Numbered from the stretch's first letter, positions 35,371-43,479 are shown. The stretch is 64,000 nt of DNA from CAWGXZ01 sp963826695 (GCA_963826695.1 CAWGXZ010000004.1:186001-250000), one strand, 5' to 3'. Notes: generated by a model not told the origin, from the sequence alone. Numbers and translations are program-made.

Positions 35371-37206
35371 TCAGCTGCGCGCGTCGGCGGTCTTCTGGCC
35401 GATGCGGAAGATCACGAACTCGGCCGGCCGGATGATCGCCACGCCGATCAGGCAGACCAGACGGCCGTTGTCGAGGTCGTTCTGCGTCATCGTCGAGCGG
35501 TCGCAGCGCACGAAGAAGGCTTCCTCGGGAGAGGTGCCGAGCAGCGCGCCGCCCTTCCATTCGCTGTACAGGAAGTCGGTGATCGTCTGCCGCACGTTGG
35601 CCCAGAGGCGTTCGCCGTTGGGCTCGAACACCGCCCACTGCGAGCCGCGGTCGATCGATGCCTCGAGGTAGTTGAAGTAGCGCCGGTCGCTGACGTACTT
35701 CCATTCCGGATCGCTCGACGCCAGCCGCGCGCCCCAGATGCGGTAACCGCGGCCGCTCAGGTAGCGCAGGCAGTTGACGCCGATCGGATTGAGCATTTCC
35801 TGCTGTGCGAAGTTGACATCGATCTCGAAGCGCAGCGCACCGCGGACGATCTCGTTCGCCGGCGCCTTGTAGACGCCGCGCTCGACGTCGTTGCGCGCAT
35901 AGACGCCGCAGACGAAGCCCGACGGCGGCAGCGCGATTTCCTTGGCGATGTTGTCGCGACCGGGCCGCGCTAGCGGGTTGGGCACGATCACCCACGGGTA
36001 GTAGAGCGCGGCGTACTTCGAGTCGATGCGCCCGCGCGCGGTGCGCACGTCACCGGGCAGCTGGTTCGGCAGGCTGTCCAGCACGGCGATGCGGTAGGCG
36101 CGGCGCCGTTCGGCATGGGCGATCAGCGCGTTGCCGATGGCCTGCGCTTCGGCGTAGGCGCTGCTGCCGGGTGCGGCGACGATCGAGATGTCCTCGAGTC
36201 CGCCGAGCACTGCCAGCCCGGCGATGTAGCTGCCGGCGCTGGTCTCGTTGCCGGCCACCGGCGCGCTGCCGTCGGCGCCGCCGACGAGGTCGACGAAGCG
36301 GCGGCCGTCGGTGTCGCCGGGGACGGCGGCAAGCGCGGTGACGGCGCCGTGCAGGTCGGCCGCCGAGACATCGGCGCCGAAGCGCAGGCCGATCAGGTGC
36401 TGCAGCCGGTCGGCGCGGCTCGACGGCGTTTCGGCGAGCACCGCGCCGATCCAGCGCGGGTCGCTGCGGCTCAGCGACAGGTCGGTCCAGCCCTGGGCGT
36501 AGCCGTCGCGGTCGGTGAACTCGACCGCCAGGGTGATGGCTTCGGCGCTCGACTGGCGCAGCGCGGTCGGCGTGAACAGCGCAGCGTCTGCCACCAGCGG
36601 GTTCGGCCCGGCACCGGCGATGCGTGGCCAGGTGGTGACGCCGCCGGTCACGTCCTTGCGGTAGGTCGAGACCGCGGGTGTCGCCGGCCATGGATCGGTG
36701 TCGGCGGCGCGTTCGAGCACCGAGACGCGCAGCAGCAGGTCGGCCGGTGCACTGTCGAGGATGCGCGTGTCGGAGACCGGCCGGCCGACGGTGCGGAAGG
36801 TCAGCCGCCCGTTGCCCGCATGGCCGCGGAAGCGCGCCACCGCGGTGATGCGCTCGGCGGCGGCCGGCTCGGGCGAGATCAGCGGCGCCGATGCGGCGAC
36901 GCCGGCGTTGTCGGTGCGCATGACATAGAGCCGCGCGCCGCCGTTGTCGAAGTAGGCCCGCGCTGCGTGCGCGACGTAGTTCAGGCTCGGGTTGTTGCCC
37001 GCCGCATCGGCAAAGGCCAGGTTCTCGAGACTGCCGTAGACGCGCTCGAAATCCGGCAGGCTGGTGATCAGTTCGGGCGTGTCGCCGATCGGCCCGCGCC
37101 GCGTCGGCCCGACGAAGGCGGTCGTGCTGGTGCTGACGCCCTCGATCGACTTGGCACGAAAGCTGGTCTCTTCGACGTAGACGCCTGGGGCAAGGTATTC
37201 GGGCAT
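35371..37206 (-). CDS. eCIS main sheath protein (Afp2-like)
   Basis: A 611-residue protein, intact. It opens YLAPGVYVEETSFRAKSIEG with STSTTAFVGPTRRGPIGDTP, and ends with RCDRSTMTQNDLDNGRLVCL and RPAEFVIFRIGQKTADARS, the arm-exchange strands of contractile sheaths. A longer central insertion (~residues 130-330) is usual for the large eCIS sheath. It polymerises around the tube and contracts. A GGAG site lies upstream. It is the first major structural gene of the operon. Confidence 0.95.
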   Translation of the reverse strand: MPEYLAPGVYVEETSFRAKSIEGVSTSTTAFVGPTRRGPIGDTPELITSLPDFERVYGSLENLAFADAAGNNPSLNYVAHAARAYFDNGGARLYVMRTDNAGVAASAPLISPEPAAAERITAVARFRGHAGNGRLTFRTVGRPVSDTRILDSAPADLLLRVSVLERAADTDPWPATPAVSTYRKDVTGGVTTWPRIAGAGPNPLVADAALFTPTALRQSSAEAITLAVEFTDRDGYAQGWTDLSLSRSDPRWIGAVLAETPSSRADRLQHLIGLRFGADVSAADLHGAVTALAAVPGDTDGRRFVDLVGGADGSAPVAGNETSAGSYIAGLAVLGGLEDISIVAAPGSSAYAEAQAIGNALIAHAERRRAYRIAVLDSLPNQLPGDVRTARGRIDSKYAALYYPWVIVPNPLARPGRDNIAKEIALPPSGFVCGVYARNDVERGVYKAPANEIVRGALRFEIDVNFAQQEMLNPIGVNCLRYLSGRGYRIWGARLASSDPEWKYVSDRRYFNYLEASIDRGSQWAVFEPNGERLWANVRQTITDFLYSEWKGGALLGTSPEEAFFVRCDRSTMTQNDLDNGRLVCLIGVAIIRPAEFVIFRIGQKTADARS

Positions 37207-37258
37207 CGGAGGCTCCTCGGTTCAGCGGGGCGGGTAGGGCGCGTGGGGCGGGTCGGGC

Positions 37259-38092
37259 TCAAGGCAGGTCGATCGAGATGCGCACGGCGCGCGAGCGCCC
37301 TGCCGCCAGCGCCAGCTCGACCGGCTCGCTGGCCTGCGCCGCCGGGTCGGCGGCAATTCGCTCGGGGTTGGGCGGCGGCATCGAAGGGGGCGTGGCGCCG
37401 TGGCCGGCGTCGGCTACGGCGCGCGGCGTGCGCAGGCCGCTGGCGGCGAGGAACAGCGCGCTGACCCGCACCGGCGTCTCGCTGACGACGACCGCGCCTT
37501 CGCCTTCCGACCAGGTGGTGATCGGCACGCCGGCGATCGGCAGCAGGGCCTCGCCATTCCACTCGGTCACGCCGCGGCCGAGCAGGGCGCCGCCGGGAGC
37601 ACGCACTTCGACCAGTGCGCCGCCGAGGGCGTCGTCGGTGGTCGTTTCGGCGACCCGGATCGCGAGCCGCGCCCAGTTGGCGCCGAGCGCGGCGCGGGCA
37701 CTGCGCATCAGCTCGATGCGCTCGGCCGTGAACAGCGAACCCGGCAGGCCGCGCAGCGCCGGGTCGGGGTCGCGCGGCCAGTCGGTGGTGAAGCTGCGCG
37801 GCAGGTAGTCGCCCGCCGGATCGACGACGCTGCAGTCGAGCGTGGCCGAACCGACGTCGGGTGCTGCCGGCGGCGCGGCGAAGGCTGCCGCATGCGCCGA
37901 GAGGCGGCTCCATTCGCGCAGGACATAGGCGCCGCTGCGGTTGCGCAGCCAGGCGACGGTTTCTCCGGGCGGGACGTGCGCCTGCAGCTGCAGCGGCGTG
38001 TCGATCGGCACGCCGGTCGTCGCGTCGACGAACTGCAGCGCGCCGAGCACCCGCTGCTCCTGCCGTTCGACTTCGTTGATGACGACAGCCAT
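37259..38092 (-). CDS. eCIS accessory protein with carboxypeptidase-regulatory-like beta domain
   Basis: A 277-residue protein whose ATG overlaps the terminator gene's stop by one base (TGATG). The first ~150 residues contain VDATTGVPIDTPLQLQAHVP and DYLPRSFTTDWPRDPDP. Residues ~165-215 (GGALVEVRAPGGALLGRGVT, EWNGEALLPIAGVPITTW) have the pattern of carboxypeptidase-regulatory-like or transthyretin-fold beta sandwiches. The C-terminus is Pro/Ala-rich, then ends in a strand (SRAVRISIDL). I do not know its job. Its place between tube terminator and sheath genes suggests a cap or sheath-terminator part. Confidence 0.6.
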   Translation of the reverse strand: MAVVINEVERQEQRVLGALQFVDATTGVPIDTPLQLQAHVPPGETVAWLRNRSGAYVLREWSRLSAHAAAFAAPPAAPDVGSATLDCSVVDPAGDYLPRSFTTDWPRDPDPALRGLPGSLFTAERIELMRSARAALGANWARLAIRVAETTTDDALGGALVEVRAPGGALLGRGVTEWNGEALLPIAGVPITTWSEGEGAVVVSETPVRVSALFLAASGLRTPRAVADAGHGATPPSMPPPNPERIAADPAAQASEPVELALAAGRSRAVRISIDLP

Positions 38093-38676
38093 CACCGCTC
38101 CAGCGTCGCGTAGAGGTCGCGACGCGCGACCACCGGCGCAAAGCTTTCGAGGTCCTGCTCGGGGTCGATGCGGACCACGCGGGCGACGTACGACACCGAG
38201 AGCCGGTACGAGGGTTCGATCGCGTCCCAGATGCGCATCACGTCCTCGGTCGTCAGCTCGGCGGGCACCAGCTGGATCACCTCGTCGCGCGCCCAGCCGG
38301 CCTCGGGCGAGAGCGACGAGGCGTCGAGCACCGGATGCAGGTGCAGCTGGCGCAGCGCCCAGGCCAGGGTGATCTGCTCGTCGAGCGGATTGCCGGCCCA
38401 GGCGATCAGCAGGTAGTGCAGATCGAGCGACAGCACGCCGGTGGCCGACTGGGCCCGCGGCAGCCGGGTCTGCCGGGCGTGCTCGTTCATCGTCACGCGG
38501 TAGAGCAGCAGGGCGATTCGCGTCTCGTCGTCGGTGGTGCCGGCCAGCTGGCCGCACGACATCAACTCGAAGCTGCAGGCGGGCATCGGCTGGCCGTCGA
38601 AGGTCTGCGGATAGGTGTTGCGCAGGAAGGTCGCGACCGAACTGCCGACCGAGTGGATTGCCCTGAGGTTCGCCAT
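38092..38676 (-). CDS. eCIS tube terminator, DUF4255 (Afp16/Pvc16-like)
   Basis: A 194-residue protein of the DUF4255 family: AIHSVGSSVATFLRNTYPQT, ETRIALLLYRVTMNEHARQT, LSLDLHYLLIAWAGNPLDEQ, LAWALRQLHLHPVLDASSLS and WDAIEPSYRLSVSYVARVVR. Afp16-type proteins cap the tube and sheath at the end far from the baseplate and help set length. It starts 31 bases after the small winged-helix gene and is the first conserved structural gene of the operon. Confidence 0.9.
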   Translation of the reverse strand: MANLRAIHSVGSSVATFLRNTYPQTFDGQPMPACSFELMSCGQLAGTTDDETRIALLLYRVTMNEHARQTRLPRAQSATGVLSLDLHYLLIAWAGNPLDEQITLAWALRQLHLHPVLDASSLSPEAGWARDEVIQLVPAELTTEDVMRIWDAIEPSYRLSVSYVARVVRIDPEQDLESFAPVVARRDLYATLER

Positions 38677-38706
38677 CTGCTGTCCGTCGCGTCCCGTCGT
38701 TCCTGA

Positions 38707-38955
38707 TCAATGCCACGCCGTGCTGGCGCGATACACCGGCGTTCCGCCCGGCAGCCGGTTGCACTGGACGACACCGCGCCGTACCAGCGCCTCGAGCGCG
38801 TCGCTGACTTCCTCCGGCGACACATCGAGCCCCATGGCCGACATCCACCAGTCCGCAATGCCCCGCGCCGTATCGGCTGCCGCCGGCGAGCGCACCAGGT
38901 ATGCGGCGATCGCCTCGATCAACTCCTGCCGCGTCACCTCGGGCTCTTCGGCCAA
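38707..38955 (-). CDS. small winged-helix-like protein leading the eCIS operon
   Basis: I place the start at a TTG at 38955, 6 nt after a GGAGG (38962-38966). The frame is open further upstream, but a sigma-54-type promoter occupies that part, and no ATG gives a sensible start. The product has 82 residues: TRQELIEAIAAYLVRSPAAA, RGIADWWMSAMGLDVSPEEV, SDALEALVRRGVVQCNRLPG. Helix-turn-helix-wing spacing with the IADWW motif fits small wHTH proteins that I associate with eCIS loci. It may bind DNA or serve as an adaptor. Its leading position suggests regulation. Confidence 0.6.
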   Translation of the reverse strand: MAEEPEVTRQELIEAIAAYLVRSPAAADTARGIADWWMSAMGLDVSPEEVSDALEALVRRGVVQCNRLPGGTPVYRASTAWH

Positions 38956-38988
38956 GGGTTGCCTCCGCGTTGCGTGTGACTTGTCAAC

Positions 38989-39003
38989 GCGAAACGTGTG
39001 CCA
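38989..39003 (-). promoter_or_regulatory. sigma-54 (-24/-12) promoter of the eCIS operon
   Basis: The coding-strand sequence TGGCACACGTTTCGC fits the sigma-54 consensus TGGCAC-N5-TTGC with one mismatch (TCGC) and exact GG-N10-GC spacing. It would start RNA around 38977, giving a ~22-nt leader with the GGAGG at 38962-38966 and the TTG start at 38955, a consistent geometry. A TTGACA overlaps the leader but has no matching -10. A sigma-54 activator gene lies 1.3 kb upstream. Assignment is from motif and geometry only. Confidence 0.6.
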
Positions 39004-39064
39004 GGCCGAGGGCAGAACGCAAGTCGTTGATCTGTCGGGAAAGGCGCTGTCCGGGCCGCATTCA

Positions 39065-39086
39065 ACCGGGTCGCGGGCGACCCGGT
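39065..39086. promoter_or_regulatory. 22-bp perfect dyad, candidate activator site upstream of the eCIS promoter
   Basis: ACCGGGTCGC-GG-GCGACCCGGT, two perfect 10-base arms around GG, begins 62 bp upstream of the -24 element (about 88 to 110 bp before the predicted RNA start). That is the usual place for a sigma-54 activator's upstream site. It could also fold as a hairpin, so termination of an upstream transcript is the main alternative. The remaining ~330 bp up to the toxin gene show no supported gene. Confidence 0.45.
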
Positions 39087-39414
39087 GCCAAGGCGCGGCG
39101 CGGTGATTCCGACCCGGCTTCCCGGCTTCCCGGCATACAGCAGCGTCACGCGAGGTAGTTCGTAAGGCGTTTGGCAGCCGACCCTTCTCTGGCGCCCGCA
39201 CGGCGTGTCTCTTGCGCTCCGGCCGGCTTGTCTGGACGGCTTCGTCATTACTCGACGCTGTTCAACTGCCGGCGTGCTCTACCTGCCGGGCGATGCGCGC
39301 TTCGCGCACCGGCTGTCAAGGCTGATCTTCGGCGAGCTCGACGTTTCGACCCTGTCGAACCACGAAGCCGTGCCCACGTGAGCAACCAAGCCGCGGCGAA
39401 AGACGCGCGTTCAC

Positions 39415-39424
39415 AATACGTATT
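39415..39424. promoter_or_regulatory. palindrome upstream of the toxin-antitoxin genes
   Basis: AATACGTATT, a perfect 10-bp palindrome in locally AT-richer sequence, followed at once by GCATGC, sits 20 bp before the toxin start. Antitoxins with XRE-type helix-turn-helix domains repress their own operons through palindromes in this position, so this is the likely operator. Confidence 0.5.
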
Positions 39425-39443
39425 GCATGCTTATCATGCCTTC

Positions 39444-39702
39444 GTGAACTCGATAAACTGGCAGCGCCAAGGCGCTGAGACAGCTTCGAAAGCTCGACGC
39501 CCAAGCCAGCCAGCAGATTCGCAAGGCGGTGACTGGCGAACTCGCCGATCTGGCGAAGGCCCGGAACGTCAAGGTGCTGACAACCCACGAGTACGGCTAT
39601 CGCTTGCGGGTTGGAAGCTACCGCGTCTTCTTCGAGTTCGACGGCACGGTGCGAATAGTCAGTATCGAAGAGGTCAGGAAACGCGATGAACGCACGTACT
39701 GA
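39444..39702 (+). pseudogene. ParE/RelE-type toxin, apparently frameshifted
   Basis: The 3' part reads as a clear ParE/RelE-superfamily toxin: KALRQLRKLDAQASQQIRKA, HEYGYRLRVGSYRVFFEFDG, TVRIVSIEEVRKRDERTY. No start codon exists in that frame because a TAA lies just upstream. The preceding frame supplies a good N-terminus from a GTG at 39444 (VNSINW), so one extra base near 39459-39464 separates the two halves. If real, the toxin is inactive; if a read error, this is an ordinary ribosome-interfering or gyrase-poisoning toxin of ~85 residues. It overlaps the antitoxin by 17 bases. Confidence 0.7.
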
Positions 39703-40018
39703 ATTTCAGATCATCGTCGGCGCTGACGGCAAGCCGGCGTTCGTTGTCGTCCCTTACGAGCAGTTCCGTCGTATGCGGGGCAGCTTCACCGAGGGGACGG
39801 TGCCGAACGAAGTCGTCAACCTCGCCTATGAGCGAGGGGTGTCGCCGATGGCGGCGTGGCGCGAGCACTTCAATCTCACCCAGGCCGAAGTGGCTGCACG
39901 CATCGGCATCACGCAGGCCGCATACGCTCAAATGGAGCGCGTCAAGCACCCCCGCGAGGCAACGCTCGAGAAGGTCGCCGCGGCTCTGGGGCTCGAGGTC
40001 GAGCATTTGCGGTGGTGA
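39686..40018 (+). CDS. HTH (XRE) antitoxin with Phd-like N-terminus
   Basis: A 110-residue protein. The N-terminal part FQIIVGADGKPAFVVVPYEQ resembles the Phd-type antitoxin opening. Residues ~55-108 form an XRE helix-turn-helix: REHFNLTQAEVAARIGITQA, AYAQMERVKHPREATLEKVA and AALGLEVEHLRW. The gene order toxin-then-antitoxin with overlap is HigBA-like. It should neutralise the upstream toxin and repress the operon at the AATACGTATT palindrome. It is intact even though the toxin frame is broken. Confidence 0.85.
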   Translation: MNARTEFQIIVGADGKPAFVVVPYEQFRRMRGSFTEGTVPNEVVNLAYERGVSPMAAWREHFNLTQAEVAARIGITQAAYAQMERVKHPREATLEKVAAALGLEVEHLRW

Positions 40019-40041
40019 GCCGTCGACAACGAAATCCGGCG

Positions 40042-40320
40042 ATGAACCCAGATAAAAAGGTTCCAGCCAGGCCGACTCGCGACCCCGACCCCCTGAAGGA
40101 AGGCGACCTGCTGGCTTCCCTCGGCTGGGGCTTCAAGAATCCCGACGGCGAGTCGCTCGGTGAACTCGGTAGCGAGGGACGCGAGAGCGAGCACCGAGTC
40201 GTCCCGACCCGGTCGGCTACGCGCTGCGCTTGCATCGACCGCGCCGAGAAGTTCCAGGCGCTGATCGACGCCTACAACGTCGGCAGCCAGAACGTCATCC
40301 GCCCCGCCCGGCCTCGCGAA
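40042..40320 (+). pseudogene. fragment, possibly of type I restriction subunit HsdR
   Basis: An open stretch beginning MNPDKKVPARPTRDPDPLKE. It has a mid part without family match and then EKFQALIDAYNVGSQNV, which resembles a recurring HsdR segment. It has no proper end of its own and runs into the tail of the oppositely oriented activator gene. I treat it as a remnant left by recombination next to the toxin-antitoxin pair. Evidence is one short motif, so the identity is tentative. Confidence 0.35.
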
Positions 40321-41287
40321 AACCGGTGCAGTCGACGCCGTGCTTCTTCAGCAGCTTGCCGAGTGCGCGGCGCTCCTTGCCGGCCAGCCTGGCGGCGTGC
40401 GTCACGTTGCCGGCGGCGCGGCGCATCAGCTGTTCGAGGTAGTCGCGCTCGAAGCGGGCGAGGGCGCTTTCGCGGGCGGCGCCGTACGGCGCCAGTTCGT
40501 CGAAAGCCAGTGCAGCGCAGCCGCGGGCGGCGGGCTGCGTGGGCGGTCGCAGCGAAAGGCGCTCGTCGTCGGAAAGCAGCAGCGCGCGCTGCACCAGGTT
40601 GTCGAGTTCGCGCACGTTGCCCGGCCAGGCATACGAGTCGAGCCATTCGAAGCAGCGCGGGTCGAGCGGCCGCGGCGCCACGCGGTGCTGCCGTGCATGC
40701 TGGGCGATGAAGTGCTCGGCCAGCAGTGCCGGATCGCCCGGCCGTTGCGCCAGCGCCGGCATGTCGATCGTCAGCACGTCGAGCCGGAAGGCGAGGTCGT
40801 CGCGGAACGATCCGCTGCCGAGCATCGAGCGCAAGCGCGGGCTCGCCGCGGCAATGATGCGCACGTCGCCGAGCTTCTCGCGCTGGCTGCCGACCGGGCG
40901 GTAGCAGTGGTCCTGCAGGAAGCGAAGCAGGGCGACCTGCGCGCGCGCCGGCAGCGCGTCGAGTTCGTCGAGGAACAGCGTGCCGCCTTCGGCGGCGGCG
41001 ATCAGCCCGGCGCGGGCCTGGCGGGCATCGGTGAAGGCGCCGCGCTCGTGGCCGAACATCTCGCTTTCGACCAGCGCCTCGGGCATTGCGCCGCAGTTCA
41101 AGGGAATGAACGGAGCCGTGCGCCGCGCGGAAAGGTAATGCACCGCGCGCGCGGCCATCTCCTTGCCGGTGCCGGTCTCGCCGATGATCAACACCGGCGC
41201 GTCGTAGCGGGCAACGCGCTCGACCAGCGCAACCGCATGAACGAAAGCCGGCGAACGGCCGATCAACTCCGGGATGGCTCGGGACAT
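40295..41287 (-). CDS. sigma-54-dependent transcription activator without sensory domain
   Basis: A 330-residue bacterial enhancer-binding protein of PspF-like architecture: only the AAA+ domain plus a C-terminal Fis-type helix-turn-helix. Visible: IGRSPAFVHAVALVERVARY, Walker A GETGTGKE (~residue 32), the sigma-54 contact loop as GAFTDA (~83; the usual form is GAFTGA), Walker B GGTLFLDELDALPARAQVAL, the AWPGNVRELDNLVQRALLL motif, and a final helix-turn-helix (AAGNVTHAARLAGKERRALG). Lacking a receiver or GAF domain, it is presumably controlled by expression or a partner protein. Its location 1.3 kb from a sigma-54-type promoter in front of the eCIS operon makes that operon its probable target. 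Confidence 0.9.
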   Translation of the reverse strand: MSRAIPELIGRSPAFVHAVALVERVARYDAPVLIIGETGTGKEMAARAVHYLSARRTAPFIPLNCGAMPEALVESEMFGHERGAFTDARQARAGLIAAAEGGTLFLDELDALPARAQVALLRFLQDHCYRPVGSQREKLGDVRIIAAASPRLRSMLGSGSFRDDLAFRLDVLTIDMPALAQRPGDPALLAEHFIAQHARQHRVAPRPLDPRCFEWLDSYAWPGNVRELDNLVQRALLLSDDERLSLRPPTQPAARGCAALAFDELAPYGAARESALARFERDYLEQLMRRAAGNVTHAARLAGKERRALGKLLKKHGVDCTGFREAGRGG

Positions 41288-41508
41288 GCTGGTCTTCCGC
41301 TGCGCGCAGGGACCGGACCGCGGGTGGACGGCGGCGTCGTTCGGGCGCACGGCCGGGCGACGAGGGCGGAGTTTTCCGGCGCCGCCGGGCCGGCGTCCAT
41401 CCCCACGATGCACCCCGTTACAAGGTCGTCTGCCCTGCGTTGCGTGCCTGCCGACTGCCTGTGCCCGGGTGCCCGCGGATCGAACCGGGGGGCCACCGGC
41501 GGCACGCC

Positions 41509-42621
41509 TCAGAAAAACGGGTTGTCGTGCGCCGTTTCGCGCAGCCGCTGCTTTTCCCGCTTCAGCCAGCGCTTGGTCGCCACCCGGTCGCCGAACACGC
41601 CCCGTTCGTTGCGCAGCGCGGCAAGCAGCGCCTGCACCTCGCGCGCCCGCCGTTCGAGCGTCCGGCCGAGCTGGCTGGCGTTGACCGCGCCGACACCCTC
41701 CAGCGAGAAACGCAGCCGGAACTCGCCTTCGACCCGCTCGGTCTCGGCTTTGAGATCGGCCAGCTGCCCGGCGAGCACCTTGTTGTAATGCTTCACGCGT
41801 TGCGCAGGGGCATTGGCGATGTGCCCGGCGTCGACCTGCTCGATCTCGAGCTGCAGTTCGAGCAGGCCGAGCAGGTCGTTGGCGGCGTAGGCCTGGTTGA
41901 CCTTCTGCATCAGCGCCGTTTTCTCGACCTGCCGGGCCGGGTCGCTCTCACGGTCCGGATGCAGGGCGCTGGCGAGTTTGCGAAAGACTTCGCGGATCGA
42001 CTGGCTGGCGAGTTGCGCTTCGGCCTCGCGGCGTTGCTGCGCCGCCGACTTGCGGCGCCGGCCGGCTGCCTCGGCCTTGGCCGCCTTGGCGGCCTCGGCC
42101 TTGGCGTTCTCGCCGGCGAGTCCCTCATGGATGCGGCGAAACAAATCGTCCTCCGAGGTGATCGACTCGCCGTCGCCGAGATCGAGCCCGGTCACTGCTT
42201 CGGCCATTTCCTTCATCACCAGCCGGGCTTCGCGCAACCCGGTCTGGTAGTCGACTTCGCTGTGCTTGTCGAACAGCGCCTCGAGTTCCGCATCGCCGCT
42301 GGACTGCTCTTCGAGGAGATCCGCGGCGCTTTCGCAGACCAGCTCGCGCAGCAGCCGCTGCTCGGCCTTCGTCCAGCCCGGCTCGCCGGTCAGGCGATCG
42401 AGCGCGAAGGTGTGTTCGCGGCGGGCGGTGCTGTATTCCTGCAGCAGCGGCGCAATCAGTTGCGCATGGGCCTGCTCGAACAGTGCGGTGTTCTCGTGCC
42501 AAGCAGCGAGGGTGTTGCGCACGCGCTCGATCTGGCGCAGCAAGGTGTTGAAGCGCTGCTGATCGGGCGTCAGCGGCGTCTGGCCCGCGGTGGCGATCTC
42601 GAGGCCTCGAACGGTCGACAT
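41509..42621 (-). CDS. J-domain (DnaJ-like) protein
   Basis: A 370-residue cytoplasmic protein. Residues ~205-260 contain a J domain with the HPD motif: SIREVFRKLASALHPDRESD followed by ALMQKVNQAYAANDLLGLLE. The N-terminal part is helical (TLLRQIERVRNTLAAWHENT), then a Lys/Ala/Glu-rich coiled coil (~165-200). The C-terminus is helical again with basic residues (RWLKREKQRLRETAHDN). It is likely a Hsp70 co-chaperone of the type annotated as molecular chaperone DnaJ with a central J domain. No glycine-rich or zinc-finger part. It follows the ABC transporter genes by 92 bp on the same strand but is probably independent. Confidence 0.8.
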   Translation of the reverse strand: MSTVRGLEIATAGQTPLTPDQQRFNTLLRQIERVRNTLAAWHENTALFEQAHAQLIAPLLQEYSTARREHTFALDRLTGEPGWTKAEQRLLRELVCESAADLLEEQSSGDAELEALFDKHSEVDYQTGLREARLVMKEMAEAVTGLDLGDGESITSEDDLFRRIHEGLAGENAKAEAAKAAKAEAAGRRRKSAAQQRREAEAQLASQSIREVFRKLASALHPDRESDPARQVEKTALMQKVNQAYAANDLLGLLELQLEIEQVDAGHIANAPAQRVKHYNKVLAGQLADLKAETERVEGEFRLRFSLEGVGAVNASQLGRTLERRAREVQALLAALRNERGVFGDRVATKRWLKREKQRLRETAHDNPFF

Positions 42622-42713
42622 GAAGTTTTTCGAAGGGCGAAGGGACGCGCATTCTGGCGTGGCCAGATGCGCGCCGCCGTGGCCTGTCGCTGCGGCCCGA
42701 CAGCCGCTCGCCC

Positions 42714-43479
42714 CTACCCGTCCAGCCCGGAAAGGAACTGCTTCAGCTCGGGCGTCTGCGGCGCGCCGAAAACCTGCTCGGGCGGTCCCATCTCGTGGAT
42801 GCGGCCGGCGTGCATGAAGACCACGCGGTCCGAAACCCGCCGGGCAAACGTCATCTCGTGCGTCACCATCAGCAGCGTCATGCCGTCGCGCGCCAGCGAC
42901 TCGACCACGCGCAGCACCTCGCCGACCAGCTCGGGGTCGAGCGCCGAGGTGATCTCGTCGCACAGCAGCACGGCCGGCTGCATCGCCAGCGCGCGGGCGA
43001 TCGCCACCCGCTGCTGCTGTCCGCCGGAAAGCTGGTCCGGGCGGGCGTCGAACTTCTCGGCCAGGCCGACGCGCTCGAGCAGCTTCCTGGCCTGCGTCAT
43101 CGCCTCGCCCGAGGCCGTCTTCTTCACCAGCGTCGGCGCCAGCATCACGTTGCGGCCGACGCTGAGGTGCGGAAACAGGTTGAAGCTCTGGAAGATCATG
43201 CCGACGTGCTGGCGCAGCGTGCGCATCGCCGCCTTGTCGCCGTGCGCCAGCGGCTGGCCGTCGACGACCAGCGTGCCTTCGTCGTGCGTCTCCATGCCGT
43301 TGATGCAGCGCAGCAGCGTGCTCTTGCCCGAGCCGCTCTTGCCGATGATGGCGATCACCTCGCCGGGTTGCACGCGCAGGTCGATGCCCTTCAGCACCTC
43401 GTTGGCTGCCGAAGCGCTTGCGCAGCCCGCGCACCTCGACGATGGCGGCGGGCGCCGCGACGGTTTCAACGGCCGCCAT
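42714..43479 (-). CDS. polar amino-acid ABC transporter ATPase, frameshifted near the start
   Basis: About 254 residues when repaired. The ATG at 43479 gives MAAVETVAAPAAIVEVRGLR and KRFGS, then the frame breaks. Removing one base at 43402-43405 (AGCCAACG where AGCAACG is expected) continues NEVLKGIDLRVQPGEVIAII with Walker A GKSGSGKS, Q-loop region HVGMIFQSFNLFPHLSV, signature LSGGQQQR, Walker B VLLCDEITSALD and the switch THEMTFA. This is a HisP/GlnQ-class subunit. It overlaps the downstream-oriented permease gene by 14 bases and is the last gene of the four-gene transporter. Confidence 0.9.

Noticed and set aside
507..38955. Prophage rather than eCIS
   Set aside because: No terminase, capsid, portal, integrase, holin or lysin; the AAA+ ATPase, DUF4255 and DUF4157 genes are eCIS marks.
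38975..38986. TTGACA as a sigma-70 -35 box for the eCIS operon
   Set aside because: No -10 hexamer follows at 16-18 bp; the position would overlap the ribosome site. The sigma-54-type element just upstream fits better.
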